Shown here in pieces: positions 34,994-49,756 of a stretch of 64,000 bases of DNA. Position numbers and translations under genes: made by a program. The stretch lies in NCBI GenBank assembly GCA_910589415.1, contig OU342638.1:37173579-37237578 (forward strand), written 5' to 3'. The stretch's first letter is position 1, and every line of letters starts with the position of its first letter. Source of the DNA: Malachius bipustulatus (taxonomy: Eukaryota > Arthropoda > Insecta > Coleoptera > Melyridae). The notes under the pieces are model-generated. The model saw only the letters and a list, made by a program, of their open reading frames with translations, was not told where the DNA came from and made no database searches.

Positions 34994-36300
34994 TTTATGT
35001 GGTTTGGTGGAGTTGAGGTTGGCGTATCAATTCGGTAATTATTTTTGAATCCGAACCCTTTTTATGTGTAATATAATTTACTTTTATGTTTTATGAATAA
35101 AAACTATTTTAAAGGTTTCGGTTTCAGTAACTGTGTACTGTGTACTGTGTTTTTATTTTATTTGTGAGGTTGAGGTTAGATAGATTGAAGGAAGATGCAT
35201 GATGCAATGTCAGAGTGTCAATCAAGCGTCAAAAAGATAAATGACCGTTGACCTAAGACTATAAAACATCAAGAAGTACTTATACATTCAAAATGGACGC
35301 GACTGTCTATGTATATGTCCTCCTTGTGTGACGCCATAATATGGTTTTGGTTATAAATGAAATGAGTTACATAGATCCGGTTTTGTAATAAATTCTAAAG
35401 TAACTTTAAACTGAACTAAAGCAAAAATTAGACATAATATTTTTAAATGACCTTGAATGAAACCGCCGGTCCTTTATTAGATAAAATTATTTTACAATAT
35501 TGTTATTCTATGTATAGCTAATATAAGTGCTATAAAAGAGTAATGGAACTTATTTTTCAAAAACACCAATTTTTATGAAATTTCGTTTATAAAACAGTAT
35601 AATTTATGATTACATAATGTGTAAAAATTACATAAATTGTTACATCGATTGATTCCATCACGTTTTATTGATGAATTTCAAAACAAACCTTAATAATCAA
35701 GACGTACGCAAACGAGGTGAAATCTGGGGTGCTGACGTATTTATGAGAGTGACGTTTGACAATTTCTGCAACATAACCTTCAAAATATAATTGGCAAGCA
35801 CTTGTCAATAATATACATATATGGTTTATTATGCAATCATAAGACGATAATGTGACGATGATATAATAAATCCACATCTCAGCAATTTTCTAAAAATTTC
35901 AGATGAAAGAGTGAATAACTCATCAGCCTTTGCCTTTAGTCATAATATTTATCAAAAAATCAGCATTTATATTTAAAAGTCACCACACCATAAACCAACA
36001 ATCAACACACAAATATGACTCTTTCCAAAAATGTGTAGTGCGCATGCGAAGTTTTGTAAAGCTATCGGCACTTTAGTAGGATTATACACTTGAATCACAG
36101 AATAAAAATAAATAAACAATCTTATCTTAAATCAATGATTTTCTTAAATCAAGTTCAAGTTCATACATGGTTGTTTTTTATTGTTGGCAGTTATTGTTGT
36201 TACAGAGGACCGGAAGCAGAAGAATTAATTTTATGATACACTTGAAAATGTGAAAGGATTTTGCTTATTAAACTTAAATAATAACATCAAACACGACAAA
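34994..36300. promoter_or_regulatory. Divergent upstream region of Roc2 and the YqaJ gene
   Basis: 1.3 kb without a supported gene. TGCGCATGCGAAGTT at 36039-36053 with TATCGGCACT at 36063-36072 repeats the two-part motif of the RPB9 promoter, about 250 bases before the YqaJ gene start. The rest is AT-rich with scattered TGACA/TGTCA sites. Confidence 0.5.
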
Positions 36301-37617
36301 ATGAACTATTTCATTCTTTTCTTCCTACTTCTAATCATCTGTCTAACTCTGTGTATTCTCTACAAGATATATGAAGCAAAGAGATCATGTCTCCAACTCC
36401 AAGTAAATCCAAAAATTTTCAAAAGAGTGGTGAAAGTGTCGACGATTTTAAAATACTTCTCCAGTTGCTTGAAAAATGAACTAAGAGAAGCAGAACGTTG
36501 CATCGAAAACGACTGCGTCAAATCGCTCGAATACAGCCAGAGCCATAATTTTTTAAGAGGAGAAGTTGTAAACGATGATCTAAAATATCTTGCCGTTATA
36601 TACTTCGACGATAAGAAAGGAATAAAGCAGACTTTATGCACTTGTTTCAGGAATGATATTTGTTTCCATAGACTTATCATCGCACTCGCCGGTACTTACA
36701 TTGTCGACCCCAATCCCAACACTAAAACGACCGAGACAGAAGAAACTTATTCATCTCATAATAAATCAGAAATAGAAGAAGAAGACACGTTTGCAAGGAA
36801 TAGACTGACAAGAGTAAATAGAAACACAATGAATGGAACTGACGTAATAATTAAAAAACCCGAAACCAAACAAAGCGAGCACGAATTAAACAGGCTCATA
36901 GTAACTGAATGTTTGAAAAACAATCCGACACTGGCCTGTTCCAAGCAGAACCTCACCAATCATTTCCGTCTCTCTCCGAGCAAGATAAAAGAATTAGCGG
37001 ACAAAACGCAAGATCAAAAGGCCTCCTCGTTGTGGACCGAGCTGCGCAAGAACCGTCTCACGGCGAGCAGTTTCGGGGCCGTCTTGAAATGTCGAACCAA
37101 ATGCCCCGAATGGCTGTTCAGAAGATTGCAGGGCGATTCCAATTTGGATTTTATCCCTGCCATTCAGCACGGGAACCGGTACGAAGGGCAGGCGAAAGAG
37201 GACTTCGAAAGGAAGACTTGGCTGGTCGTCACTAAAACTGGGCTCTGGCTGCACGAGAATGGGTTCTTGGGGGCCAGTCCGGATGGATTAATTGGTGACG
37301 ATAGTATCATCGAAATTAAATGTCCTTACAAGTATAAGGACGCGATTTTAAGAGATAAACTGGATAAGAATTATGTTGTCCATTTTGATTGTGACGGTAA
37401 AGTTGTGATTAATAAGAATCACGATTATTACCATCAGATACAGGGACAGTTGTATTTGACGAAGCGTCAGTATTGTTATTTGGTTGTTTGGACGTTCGTC
37501 GATATGCTTATTGTTATCATAAAAAGAGATCCCGATTGGGAGAAGAATATTCAGAAACTTGAAGACTTTTACTTGAACGAATATCTTAATGATTTGTTAA
37601 CCATGTATATTTTATAA
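36301..37617 (+). CDS. Membrane-anchored SWIM-finger / YqaJ-type nuclease protein
   Basis: An intronless frame of 438 residues from the ATG at 36301. Residues 3-25 (FILFFLLLIICLTLCILYKI) form one hydrophobic segment, a signal anchor or signal peptide. Around 113-124, LCTCFRNDICFH fits the SWIM zinc pattern CxCx(n)CxH. A charged linker follows. Residues 245-400 are a YqaJ/lambda-exonuclease-like domain of the PD-(D/E)XK fold: LRKNRLTASSFG, HGNRYEGQAKEDFE, GASPDGLIGDDSIIEIKCPY (Asp, then Glu-x-Lys) and YHQIQGQLYL. The active-site residues look intact. In eukaryotes such domains are usually linked to transposons or viruses; here, a clean single-copy frame flanked by housekeeping genes suggests domestication, which is inference. 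Lack of introns fits a retroposed or transposon origin. Substrate and compartment are unknown. Confidence 0.8.
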   Translation: MNYFILFFLLLIICLTLCILYKIYEAKRSCLQLQVNPKIFKRVVKVSTILKYFSSCLKNELREAERCIENDCVKSLEYSQSHNFLRGEVVNDDLKYLAVIYFDDKKGIKQTLCTCFRNDICFHRLIIALAGTYIVDPNPNTKTTETEETYSSHNKSEIEEEDTFARNRLTRVNRNTMNGTDVIIKKPETKQSEHELNRLIVTECLKNNPTLACSKQNLTNHFRLSPSKIKELADKTQDQKASSLWTELRKNRLTASSFGAVLKCRTKCPEWLFRRLQGDSNLDFIPAIQHGNRYEGQAKEDFERKTWLVVTKTGLWLHENGFLGASPDGLIGDDSIIEIKCPYKYKDAILRDKLDKNYVVHFDCDGKVVINKNHDYYHQIQGQLYLTKRQYCYLVVWTFVDMLIVIIKRDPDWEKNIQKLEDFYLNEYLNDLLTMYIL

Positions 37618-37700
37618 GAATAAGTATAAATAGATAATAATGAGACATTATTAAGTTTTGTAACAGAAATTAAATTTTTATTTATTTAATAAAAAAACTT

Positions 37701-38087
37701 TTATTTGTCTGGCTCTCTTTCTCCCTCTCTGTGAAATATTTCTGTTTGCGATAATAAGACGTTTCGATTTCTCCCAGTCGCCTCGTTTTGATCCCGAATG
37801 ATTGTCTCAACAGCTTTGTCCGAGTAGTCCTGAGGGTTCAAGCACATCTGACACCATCCCCTCGAAGGTTTATCAAGAAGTTCAGGGACTTCCCGTGTGT
37901 TTCTTAATAAGTGAGCCGCTTTTAGCTTTCCAATTTCGAAACCGTTCCGGAAGCCTTCCTTGTAACCGATGTCAAAACTACCCTGGAAATTGCCATCTCT
38001 GCCGTCGGATATACCTTCTCTTAGACCTGTCTTCTTCAGATCTCGCTCTAATTTCGACCAGTTTTGTTTTATATCGTCTTCGATCAT
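37701..38087 (-). CDS. Yae1: Yae1 domain protein
   Basis: A single-exon frame of 128 residues. Residues 20-55 show the Yae1 repeat, a Gly every fourth residue with aromatic and basic fill: REGISDGRDGNFQGSFDIG followed by YKEGFRNGFEIGKLKA. In yeast and humans, Yae1 with Lto1 links the cytosolic iron-sulphur targeting complex to the ABC ATPase Rli1/ABCE1. The length and position of the repeat fit Yae1 and not Lto1 (ORAOV1), whose C-terminus differs, but both share the repeat. CQMC later in the protein is not part of the usual motif. A CRE (38438) and an NRF-1-type site (about 38226) lie upstream. The stop is 83 bases from the YqaJ gene's stop, tail to tail. Confidence 0.82.
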   Translation of the reverse strand: MIEDDIKQNWSKLERDLKKTGLREGISDGRDGNFQGSFDIGYKEGFRNGFEIGKLKAAHLLRNTREVPELLDKPSRGWCQMCLNPQDYSDKAVETIIRDQNEATGRNRNVLLSQTEIFHREGEREPDK

Positions 38088-38616
38088 TATGATTTAATTC
38101 AAACGAATCATCTTTTCTTCTAGTGTTTCTAATCAAAAAAGATTATTTTTATAACCTCACTTTTTAACTTAAATTATTAAAAATTCGAGGTTCACCTTTC
38201 TATTCCGCTAAAGCGCCGGTAACTTTGCATGCGCATTTGGAGCAGAGGGAGACTAAAAAAAAGTACAAAATAATTTATTTTAGGTACACGGGCATGAAAA
38301 ACTTGATTAATATCTGGTGGACAGATAATTATCAAGTTTTCTAATGTGTTTTTTCCTAAAATTGAAGAAAATGAAGCGTCATGGATTTAGTGAGCCTGTT
38401 ATTTCAACCAACAAAACGATGGGCGTGGCGACTCGTCTGACGTCATATGGAGAGTAAACAAAATAAACTCATTACCAATTTCATTATTGTAGTAATATTA
38501 AGGTTAAATCATTCATTTAAAAATGAAACACGTTCATTAATAAAATAATTAAAATATATTTAATTTATAAAAAGAGTATAATATCATTTTGATTAGCAGT
38601 AAATAAAGATTTAACT
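38088..38616. promoter_or_regulatory. Yae1: Yae1 promoter with NRF-1-type and CRE palindromes
   Basis: AAGCGCCGGTAACTT at 38211-38225 joined to GCATGCGCATTT is the two-part motif of the RPB9 promoter in inverse direction, some 130 bases from the Yae1 start. A perfect TGACGTCA lies at 38438-38445. The remainder up to the Pgm stop is AT-rich and probably contains the Pgm 3' UTR. Confidence 0.5.
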
Positions 38617-42498
<3,882 letters not shown>

Positions 42499-44394
42499 AT
42501 GACGCAACAACCGACCGACGAAACCGTTTATAAACTGAAAAGAAAACACGGTAAAAACAAAGTCTACAAAACGTTCAGCGCGAACTTCTTATCTCAAAGA
42601 TACAAGAACGCTGCTACTGTTAACAACGAAGAGCCTGACGAACCAGAGCCAGGCGACGAAGACGACAGGAAAAAGAAGAAACCGAGCAGGAAGAAATTGT
42701 GCAAAGAAAACCACAAATTACTGAACGAGAATAACATCCTGACTACCAAGCTCGACGAGCTCGAGAGACTCTCGATCACTAAAATCACCAAGTTGAGGGA
42801 AAAAATCAATAAAAACCAACAACTAAACACGGAAATCCTGTCCAGGAACGAGGAGATAACTCAGGAGTACCAACGCCTTTCGGCTAATTACGAATTATTA
42901 AAAAGTGAGTACGTTTCGGTTCAAACATCCCTGGACGAATTAAAAGTGACCCTGGAGAATTACCGGAGGGAGAATGTAAACTTAACGAAGATCAATAACG
43001 ACCACTCTAACGATGTTACAATGTTGAAAACGTTAGTTTATAGGTAAGCGATTTAGCCTCTTCATAATTATTATTACTTCAACTCACCTGCATGGTGTTG
43101 ATTTGTTTTTATTTTTATTGTTTACAGATTGAACCTACAGCTAGAAAGGTACCAAGAAAAACTTTCCAAAAACAATGACAATATCGATGTAGAAAAGCCC
43201 AGCACTGCTAAAATAATACAAGTACCAACATCAACAACACAAGCGATAATAGACGAGCATTCACCCTTTTCCTGGGGGAAAGTCAATACTCACACATTGG
43301 CACCACTGTTGAACGCTTATCAAGACACCCTGGAAGATAAAGAAGAAATAATCCAGAAGTACGATCAAGAAATGACGAAATGTACCGGAGCTCTTAAAGA
43401 GGTGATTAAAGAAAACGAATCGTTACATTCGAGAATGACCGATAACGAAGCGCGTACGAACAAAATGAGGCTTGAAGTTGAGAGAATCCGGGATGAGCTC
43501 AAGACGTTGCAGCAGATGAACGATTTGTTAACCAGAAAGTGTAACATAAAGCAGGAGAAGCTGTCGGAAGTGGTGAAGTGCTACGAAGTGAAAATCGAAC
43601 AGTTGAAAAGAGACTATAACGTACTTTTTGAAGAATATCAGAGCAACATGATCGAGAGCAAGAACCAGAAAACGAAAACGGCTCATTCGGAATCGCAGAC
43701 CGATCTACGCAAGGAACTGGAAAATTTCATACCCGTCTCGATTTACAAAGCGAACGTTAACGAGTGTAAGCGGTGGTACGAAGAACTGAAATCCCAGTAC
43801 CAAGAAGAGAGGAAAAAAATCGAAGACAACTTGAAGCAACAAACGAATCTAGTCGACGTTCTCAATCAAAAAGTCTCCTCTTTAACGATCGAGAAGACGC
43901 AATTAGAAGCCGAGATCGATCGATTGAAGAGCGACGACAATAAGAAGATCAGCTCGAGGAGATTCTCCGACGTCCGGAAACAACTGAGCGAGATCAAGTC
44001 GTCTCGAGATGTTTGCAGGAAACACCTGAAACAAGCGATCGCATTCGCAAAAGATTTAATGCTCGAGCAGGAGAGTCTCATTAAAATGCTGAGCGAGAAA
44101 CAGAAGGAGAGCGCCAACGAAAAGGAACGGGGGGTCGAAATGGCCGCCCGGTTGGAGTACCTGAAGAGGCAGCTGAAAACCGTCCAGAAAGACGCTTGGA
44201 CCGAGTTGGATACCGTCGAGAAGAGGATCGAGGAACAGAACGATGTCATAGAAATATTGAAAGAGGAGCACGGCAGGGAAACGACCGAACTGAGAGAATT
44301 GGTGAAGAGACTCGAAGATGAGAATGAAGCCCTGAAGAGACAGAATAAGAATCCCAGGCCGCCGTATTTGTTACTAAAAGATAGGACAACGTGA
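42499..44394 (+). CDS. Cep89: Cep89-like coiled-coil centrosomal protein
   Basis: Exons 42499-43043 and 43128-44394 give 603 residues. Apart from a basic/acidic N-terminus (KKKKPSRKKLCKEN) nearly everything is predicted coiled coil, in three blocks: about 70-180, 230-340 and 395-590. Between the first two blocks, SPFSWGKVNTHTLAPLLNAY followed by DTLEDKEEIIQKYD is a non-repetitive conserved-looking segment, and TGALKEVIKENESLH follows; this arrangement resembles centrosomal protein 89, which sits on distal appendages of the mother centriole and has a mitochondrial role in flies. Coiled coils mislead easily, so other centrosomal proteins remain possible. Confidence 0.6.
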
Positions 44395-45900
44395 TTGTTG
44401 TAGTTTTAAATAAATAAAATGTGTTCATTTTTATCTTTTAATAAATATAAGAATTAATCATATATGCGGCCTGATTAATTAAGTTTTATTAGATAATATT
44501 ATGAAGGTACATTATGACAATAATACTGTCTCAACCTTAACCTTAGCCTTTACGTAGTAGCTGTAGGCGGTAGGTAAAAGTAAAACAAAAGGCGATATAG
44601 CGACTTTTTTGAGCGGGTATTGGTGTTTTTTAAGCTCCTGAACGGATTCGGTATTCTTTCAGCAGAACCTCGCACGTGACGTCAGACGTCATGGACAAAG
44701 TCGCTGATAATTTGACGATAATGATGAAGAGAGACGAGTGGATGAGGACTTTAAACTTGAATTGAAGTAGATCTAGGGCACGGATAAGAGATGAAAAAGA
44801 TTGCCTAATCTAATTTCATTGTTTGTTTCTAGGATTTTTGATGTAATTACACAAACAAGATACAAAAATAAATTATTATTTACTTCAATAGAGATAAATG
44901 ACAACACTGTCATCATTTATGATTTATGTCACAGATTGGAGACAGATCTAGGTCAAAGAGATAAGAGATAAGATTATGTTTCGTCTAATAACAATAATAA
45001 GCAGTTGAAAATTTACAATAATTCAGAAGTTTATTTGTATATTTTGCAACGACAATATATTAATAACAATTAAATAATTATTATAAAAATTGACGAATTA
45101 ATGACAACTCTTCCACAGAGTACAAAGTAAATATATATAATATAGGTAAAGAGTCCCTAATGCGAAAGATACCAAAATGAACTATTAGGGACTTTAAATT
45201 GCAAACTAAGATAAGAGATAAGACTCTTCGATCCTGATTCTGCGCAGCGCGCTTCTCGATTATTTCAAAGTTTTTACCATTTTAAAACATAAATTCCAGT
45301 ATAAAAATATTAAGGTATCTATTTAAAGCATAGCAGATGATAAATAATCCTCTAGGGGATATAAAATAAACACATGTTGGAGTTCAGCTCGGGTTGTTTT
45401 TTCACATCACATCCCATTAACACATGTTATATTCATCAATTTATATGAAATTTACTTCACGTCTCCAGTTATACATACTTATGTACATGTACATCTGCTG
45501 GTTGTATGCATTTATTAAGGCAATATTTTATATCAAAAAAACTAAGTACCTAATTCGTTGTCGTGTATTCAAAATTTTAATAGAATATTACTTAAACTAT
45601 AGCGATGTTACTGTATTTCTATACCATTTCATGCCTCTATCATTTTGTCGCAGTGAGATTTTATAATGTACATATTACAAGTTTGTAATTGCTTAAAGTT
45701 ATTAAAATTAGTGATTAAATTTTTATAAATATCTGAAAAGATACAATGTTATATTATAAAAATGTAATCTAAATCTATAATTATTTAAACAATAAAAGTA
45801 AAAGTGCGATTAGTTATTTTTAATTAATAAGTGCATTACTCATAAATATATAATCATTCTATCTACAACACAAAAGACATAGTTTCATCATAATTTACAT
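44395..45900. other. Intergenic, AT-rich
   Basis: No gene is seen. Cep89-like 3' UTR probably occupies the first part (AATAAA at about 44410 and 44441). A CACGTGACGTCA cluster at 44674-44684, with a second GACGTCAT next to it, is an E-box fused to a CRE. The rest is low-complexity AT-rich DNA. Confidence 0.6.
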
Positions 45901-46018
45901 ATTTATTTATTTATTTATTTATTCAAGCCAACAGGGTAAAACCCCATACAAAAATAATAAACTATTATACATATTAGAAAGATAGCAAATGTACAAATAT
46001 TACAACCTCATGAATTAC

Positions 46019-48904
46019 TCATCTATATTTCAACAATATTTTTGACATATTTTTAATAGAGTGGAGTGAACTGGTACTTGGCTCAAACCACCGTGCATTA
46101 TCATTACATATTCTCGATAATCTATCCAGTATAGTCTCATACTGGCCTGGTCTTATTGTATCTACGAGGAATATTTGGTTATTATGACGCAATGTTCTTG
46201 GCGGAACATAAAATTTCAGATTACCTAAAAGTTCAGGAACATCCAGAGAATTTGATAATAATTTGTAAACGAAAACAATATCGGCTCTGTTCATAGCAGA
46301 TTCGAAAGTAGCTAACGAAAATTTGAGATAGAGTCGACTAAGATCATGGTCAAAAAAAGAAACAAAAATACCAATTTTGGAAGCTGCAAACCTCAAAAAT
46401 CTTCTATTTAGAGATTCAATTTTACTTTTCAGTCCAATTTCATTCCTTCTCCAGACAACCGATGCATACATAACTTTTGGAAAAATGAAGGAAAAATATA
46501 ACGATCTAAAAGTAGATATATTCCCAAAAGAAGATGAAAACCTCCTGATAAAAAAGACCCCTTTAGTAACCGAAAGGTGAATATGGTTAATATGTTGTTT
46601 AAAAGAAAGTTTAGAATCGAAAATGACTCCAAGATCTCTGACGGACTCGCTGAAAGATACAACATTATCATCCAAAAAGTACGGGAGTAAACTCAATTTA
46701 CTAGATCGACCAAAGCGGATGTGATGGCATTTTTTTATGTTGATGACCAATCCATTCAGCCTGCACCACTCTTGAAAGAGTAATAAATCACCTTGAAGCA
46801 AATCCATATCATCATATCCACGAACAGCTCTGAAGAGTTTAGCATCATCAGCAAAGAGTAATATCTCGCAATTTTTTAGATTTCCTACTAAATCATTTAT
46901 AAAAATAGCAAATAGCAATGGTCCCAAATGAAGTCCTTGTCCAACACCAGAAAAAACTGAAAAAACATTAGAGTAACAATTTCCTATTCTGACAACCTGC
47001 TTTCTATCCGTCAAATACGATTCCAGCCATTTCAACAAACTACCGTTAATGCCATATGCATAAAGTTTCTTAAGTAACAACTGGGTGTTGACAACATCGA
47101 ATGCTCTAGATAAGTCCGTATAAATTGCATCCACTACCATACCATCATTTAGATTGGTGACAATATAGTCGTAATATAAAGTTAGGTTGGTAACCGTGGA
47201 CCTACCTCTAACAAAACCGTGTTGTTGACCAACAATATATTTAGACAAATGTGCATGTAAATGATTATAAACCAGTTTATCAAATAACTTTGCAAAAATA
47301 TTATATTTACTTATTGGTCTATAATTATTAATATCAGAACTATCACCGCCCTTTAGAAGGGGAAGAATAAAAGACAACTTCCATGCCGCAGGAAAATATC
47401 CAGACTTCAATGAGAAATTGTAAACTTTAGTTAACCATGGAACTATACTATCAATGGAGTATTTTACTATCTTAATATGAATATTATCAAGTCCTGGACT
47501 GCAATCCGATTTCGCCTCATCAATAGCCACTCTTACCTCCTCCTCCGATAAAACCACACCATTAAAAGAATCGCGATAATCAAACGATACTGATGTCCCA
47601 CCAAGGTCAGACAGAGAATAAACACTGGAGAATTTAGCGGCAAAAAGGTTAGCTATATCTAAGGTATCATCAGCAGTAGTGCCATCAAGATGCATAATTG
47701 AAGGAAAAGAATGGCCTTCACTTAAAGAATTAACGTATTTGTAGAATTTTTTTGGATTAATTCTGATGTCCTCCTCAGTATTCCTCAGGAACAATTTCTG
47801 ATCTCTAATACATAATGCTTTACATTTACTTCTCTCAAGTCTAAACAAGCCATGATAATAAGATGATTTCAATTCTTTATAGAGTCTATGATATTTCTTT
47901 TTATTAAAAATACAGCATTTAAGCTCATCGGAATACCACGAAGGGAAAGACCCTCTACCAACACTGAAAGATGGAACATGTAGATCAATCAAAGTATTAA
48001 GCCTTGAAGTGACAAACTCTAAAAATTCATCTAAATCTCTTCTACAATTGATACTACAAGGAAACTCAATATCTATCAAACCATTGTTAAATGAAGCGAA
48101 ATCAGCTCTATTATAATCAAATAATCCAATAGCAGAGGGCAACAATTTAATATTAGGTACATTAAAACTGATTTCAAGAGGACTGTGATGAGAATCACAT
48201 TTAAAGATGAATTCATCAGAACCAACCACAACAGTATCACTTCTATTTGTAAAGCACAGATCTAATACATTACCGGCATCATTAAACAAATCACAATGCT
48301 GCAAGAGACCGTATATCTTACACCACAAATTTAAGAGTTTACTTGACTCTCTAACCTCCACACGACTAGAGAAACCATGAGAGTATGAGTACCTTTGTAA
48401 CTTTGACCACCTGTACCCAGGTAGATTAAAATCACCTATTAAACAAAAAGTAATATTATCACCGTCAACAAAGACCAGGTCACCTAGAGTACAATGAACT
48501 GCGTTCAAAAAATTTTCATAATATTCTACATTGTAGTCAGGTGGAATGTAAGCAGCACCGATAACAAAAAAGCTATCATTAGTGAACACTTTAACAAAAA
48601 TCATTTCAAATGAGTTGTCATTCAATGGTATATTAACACACTTAAATTTCTTATTTATAGCCACTAAAACACCACCCCCATCACTTTTTTGACTAGTAAA
48701 CAGTGACCGATCACAACGGATTACATTATAATTAACCAATCCAAGTTCAGCATCCACAATATCTCCGTTTAACCAGGTTTCAGTCAACACAATAAAGTCA
48801 AATTCATGCAAAAGATTAACTCTCCCTCTAAAAGCCTCCAAACGACCCTTGATACTTCTGATGTTTTGATAAAAAATATTGACTGGTATGGGGTCAACTG
48901 ATTC
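46019..48904 (-). CDS. LINE ORF2: endonuclease and reverse transcriptase
   Basis: The frame is open for 961 codons directly after the ORF1 stop. The N-terminus (VNIFYQNIRSIKGRL) begins an apurinic-type endonuclease: FIVLTETWL, IGAAYIPPDYN, IGDFNLPG and CDSHHSPLEI hold the usual Glu, Asp-Asn and His residues. The reverse transcriptase follows: NNYRPIS, AIYTDLSRAFDVVN with the first catalytic Asp, and LLFADDAKLF with the catalytic pair. The primer-grip-side loop reads GVGQGLHLGPLLF where most relatives have PQGS, a possibly harmful change. No ATG occurs at the start; the first in-frame ATG is about 80 codons in, inside the endonuclease domain. Confidence 0.9.
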   Translation of the reverse strand, partial: ESVDPIPVNIFYQNIRSIKGRLEAFRGRVNLLHEFDFIVLTETWLNGDIVDAELGLVNYNVIRCDRSLFTSQKSDGGGVLVAINKKFKCVNIPLNDNSFEMIFVKVFTNDSFFVIGAAYIPPDYNVEYYENFLNAVHCTLGDLVFVDGDNITFCLIGDFNLPGYRWSKLQRYSYSHGFSSRVEVRESSKLLNLWCKIYGLLQHCDLFNDAGNVLDLCFTNRSDTVVVGSDEFIFKCDSHHSPLEISFNVPNIKLLPSAIGLFDYNRADFASFNNGLIDIEFPCSINCRRDLDEFLEFVTSRLNTLIDLHVPSFSVGRGSFPSWYSDELKCCIFNKKKYHRLYKELKSSYYHGLFRLERSKCKALCIRDQKLFLRNTEEDIRINPKKFYKYVNSLSEGHSFPSIMHLDGTTADDTLDIANLFAAKFSSVYSLSDLGGTSVSFDYRDSFNGVVLSEEEVRVAIDEAKSDCSPGLDNIHIKIVKYSIDSIVPWLTKVYNFSLKSGYFPAAWKLSFILPLLKGGDSSDINNYRPISKYNIFAKLFDKLVYNHLHAHLSKYIVGQQHGFVRGRSTVTNLTLYYDYIVTNLNDGMVVDAIYTDLSRAFDVVNTQLLLKKLYAYGINGSLLKWLESYLTDRKQVVRIGNCYSNVFSVFSGVGQGLHLGPLLFAIFINDLVGNLKNCEILLFADDAKLFRAVRGYDDMDLLQGDLLLFQEWCRLNGLVINIKKCHHIRFGRSSKLSLLPYFLDDNVVSFSESVRDLGVIFDSKLSFKQHINHIHLSVTKGVFFIRRFSSSFGNISTFRSLYFSFIFPKVMYASVVWRRNEIGLKSKIESLNRRFLRFAASKIGIFVSFFDHDLSRLYLKFSLATFESAMNRADIVFVYKLLSNSLDVPELLGNLKFYVPPRTLRHNNQIFLVDTIRPGQYETILDRLSRICNDNARWFEPSTSSLHSIKNMSKILLKYR

Positions 48905-49756
48905 CTATGCAGATGAATCCACATTTTGTTTCTCGTTGGTAAAAATAGTAGGAACACCTTTAAAGTATTTTATATATAAACCCTTTTCGCCGTTGGCAGT
49001 ACGTCTATTCAGTTCTTCCTTGATTCTCAGACGATGGTCCCTTTGATGTTTAGTAAGATCACCAACGATAATGAGATTGCCATCACCAATTGCCCTCCTG
49101 TTTCTAAAAAACCAATGAATATCCTCCCTCGACGGAAGAGCAATCTTCAATGGCCGAGTTTTATTTTGAACAAATTTATTACCAAGTCTTGTAACAACGA
49201 TATCATTAACATTGAAGGTTGGCTCTGGATTAGTAACAGACAGCAAAGTCTTGACATCATGTAAGTCCTTAGTAACAGCATCCTTCGAATCACCAAAATT
49301 TAAGATGATTACATTCCTTTCCCTGTACTGTCTTTCAGACATCTCGTGAATAGTAGTGTCAACTACAGACAAATAATTGTCTTCCAAATTATCAATTCTA
49401 TCTTCAATGCAAGTAAGTTTCTCATTAAAGTTATTAAAGATCTTCTTCTCTAAAGTGTTTAACTTTTTATCCAATAATTTAAATAATATTTTGGAATTAG
49501 AATCAAGACTATTAAAATCATCATCCTCGAAATCATCAACCGAATTCTGGGAGGCAGACAATCCTGAATCTTGAATGCTGGAACGAGAGGTTCTAGACTT
49601 ATTACCACAACAAGCGCCAAAAACACCATTACTATTAGGTTCAGCACGTGTACTACATGATGGATGATAAAGCACACCACATTTCTTGCAGCATTTAGAG
49701 TTACGATTATTCAACGTAGCCGGCTTATTCGGGCACAAGAAACACTTTGATGCCAT
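48905..49756 (-). CDS. LINE ORF1: PHD-like zinc finger and coiled coil
   Basis: A 283-residue frame from the ATG at 49756 to a TAG at 48907-48905. The N-terminus CFLCPNKPATLNN then CCKKCGVLYHPSC is a cysteine-rich PHD-like finger common in ORF1 of CR1-like elements. A Ser-rich linker, a coiled coil (LLDKKLNTLEKKIFNNFNEK) and a basic RNA-binding-like C-terminal part (RPLKIALPSREDIHWFFRNR) follow. ORF1 proteins bind LINE RNA and act as chaperones. The TAG is in the same frame as ORF2. Confidence 0.85.
   Translation of the reverse strand: MASKCFLCPNKPATLNNRNSKCCKKCGVLYHPSCSTRAEPNSNGVFGACCGNKSRTSRSSIQDSGLSASQNSVDDFEDDDFNSLDSNSKILFKLLDKKLNTLEKKIFNNFNEKLTCIEDRIDNLEDNYLSVVDTTIHEMSERQYRERNVIILNFGDSKDAVTKDLHDVKTLLSVTNPEPTFNVNDIVVTRLGNKFVQNKTRPLKIALPSREDIHWFFRNRRAIGDGNLIIVGDLTKHQRDHRLRIKEELNRRTANGEKGLYIKYFKGVPTIFTNEKQNVDSSA

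Noticed and set aside
46377..46671. Frames on both strands inside the LINE
   Set aside because: Shadows of the reverse transcriptase frame.
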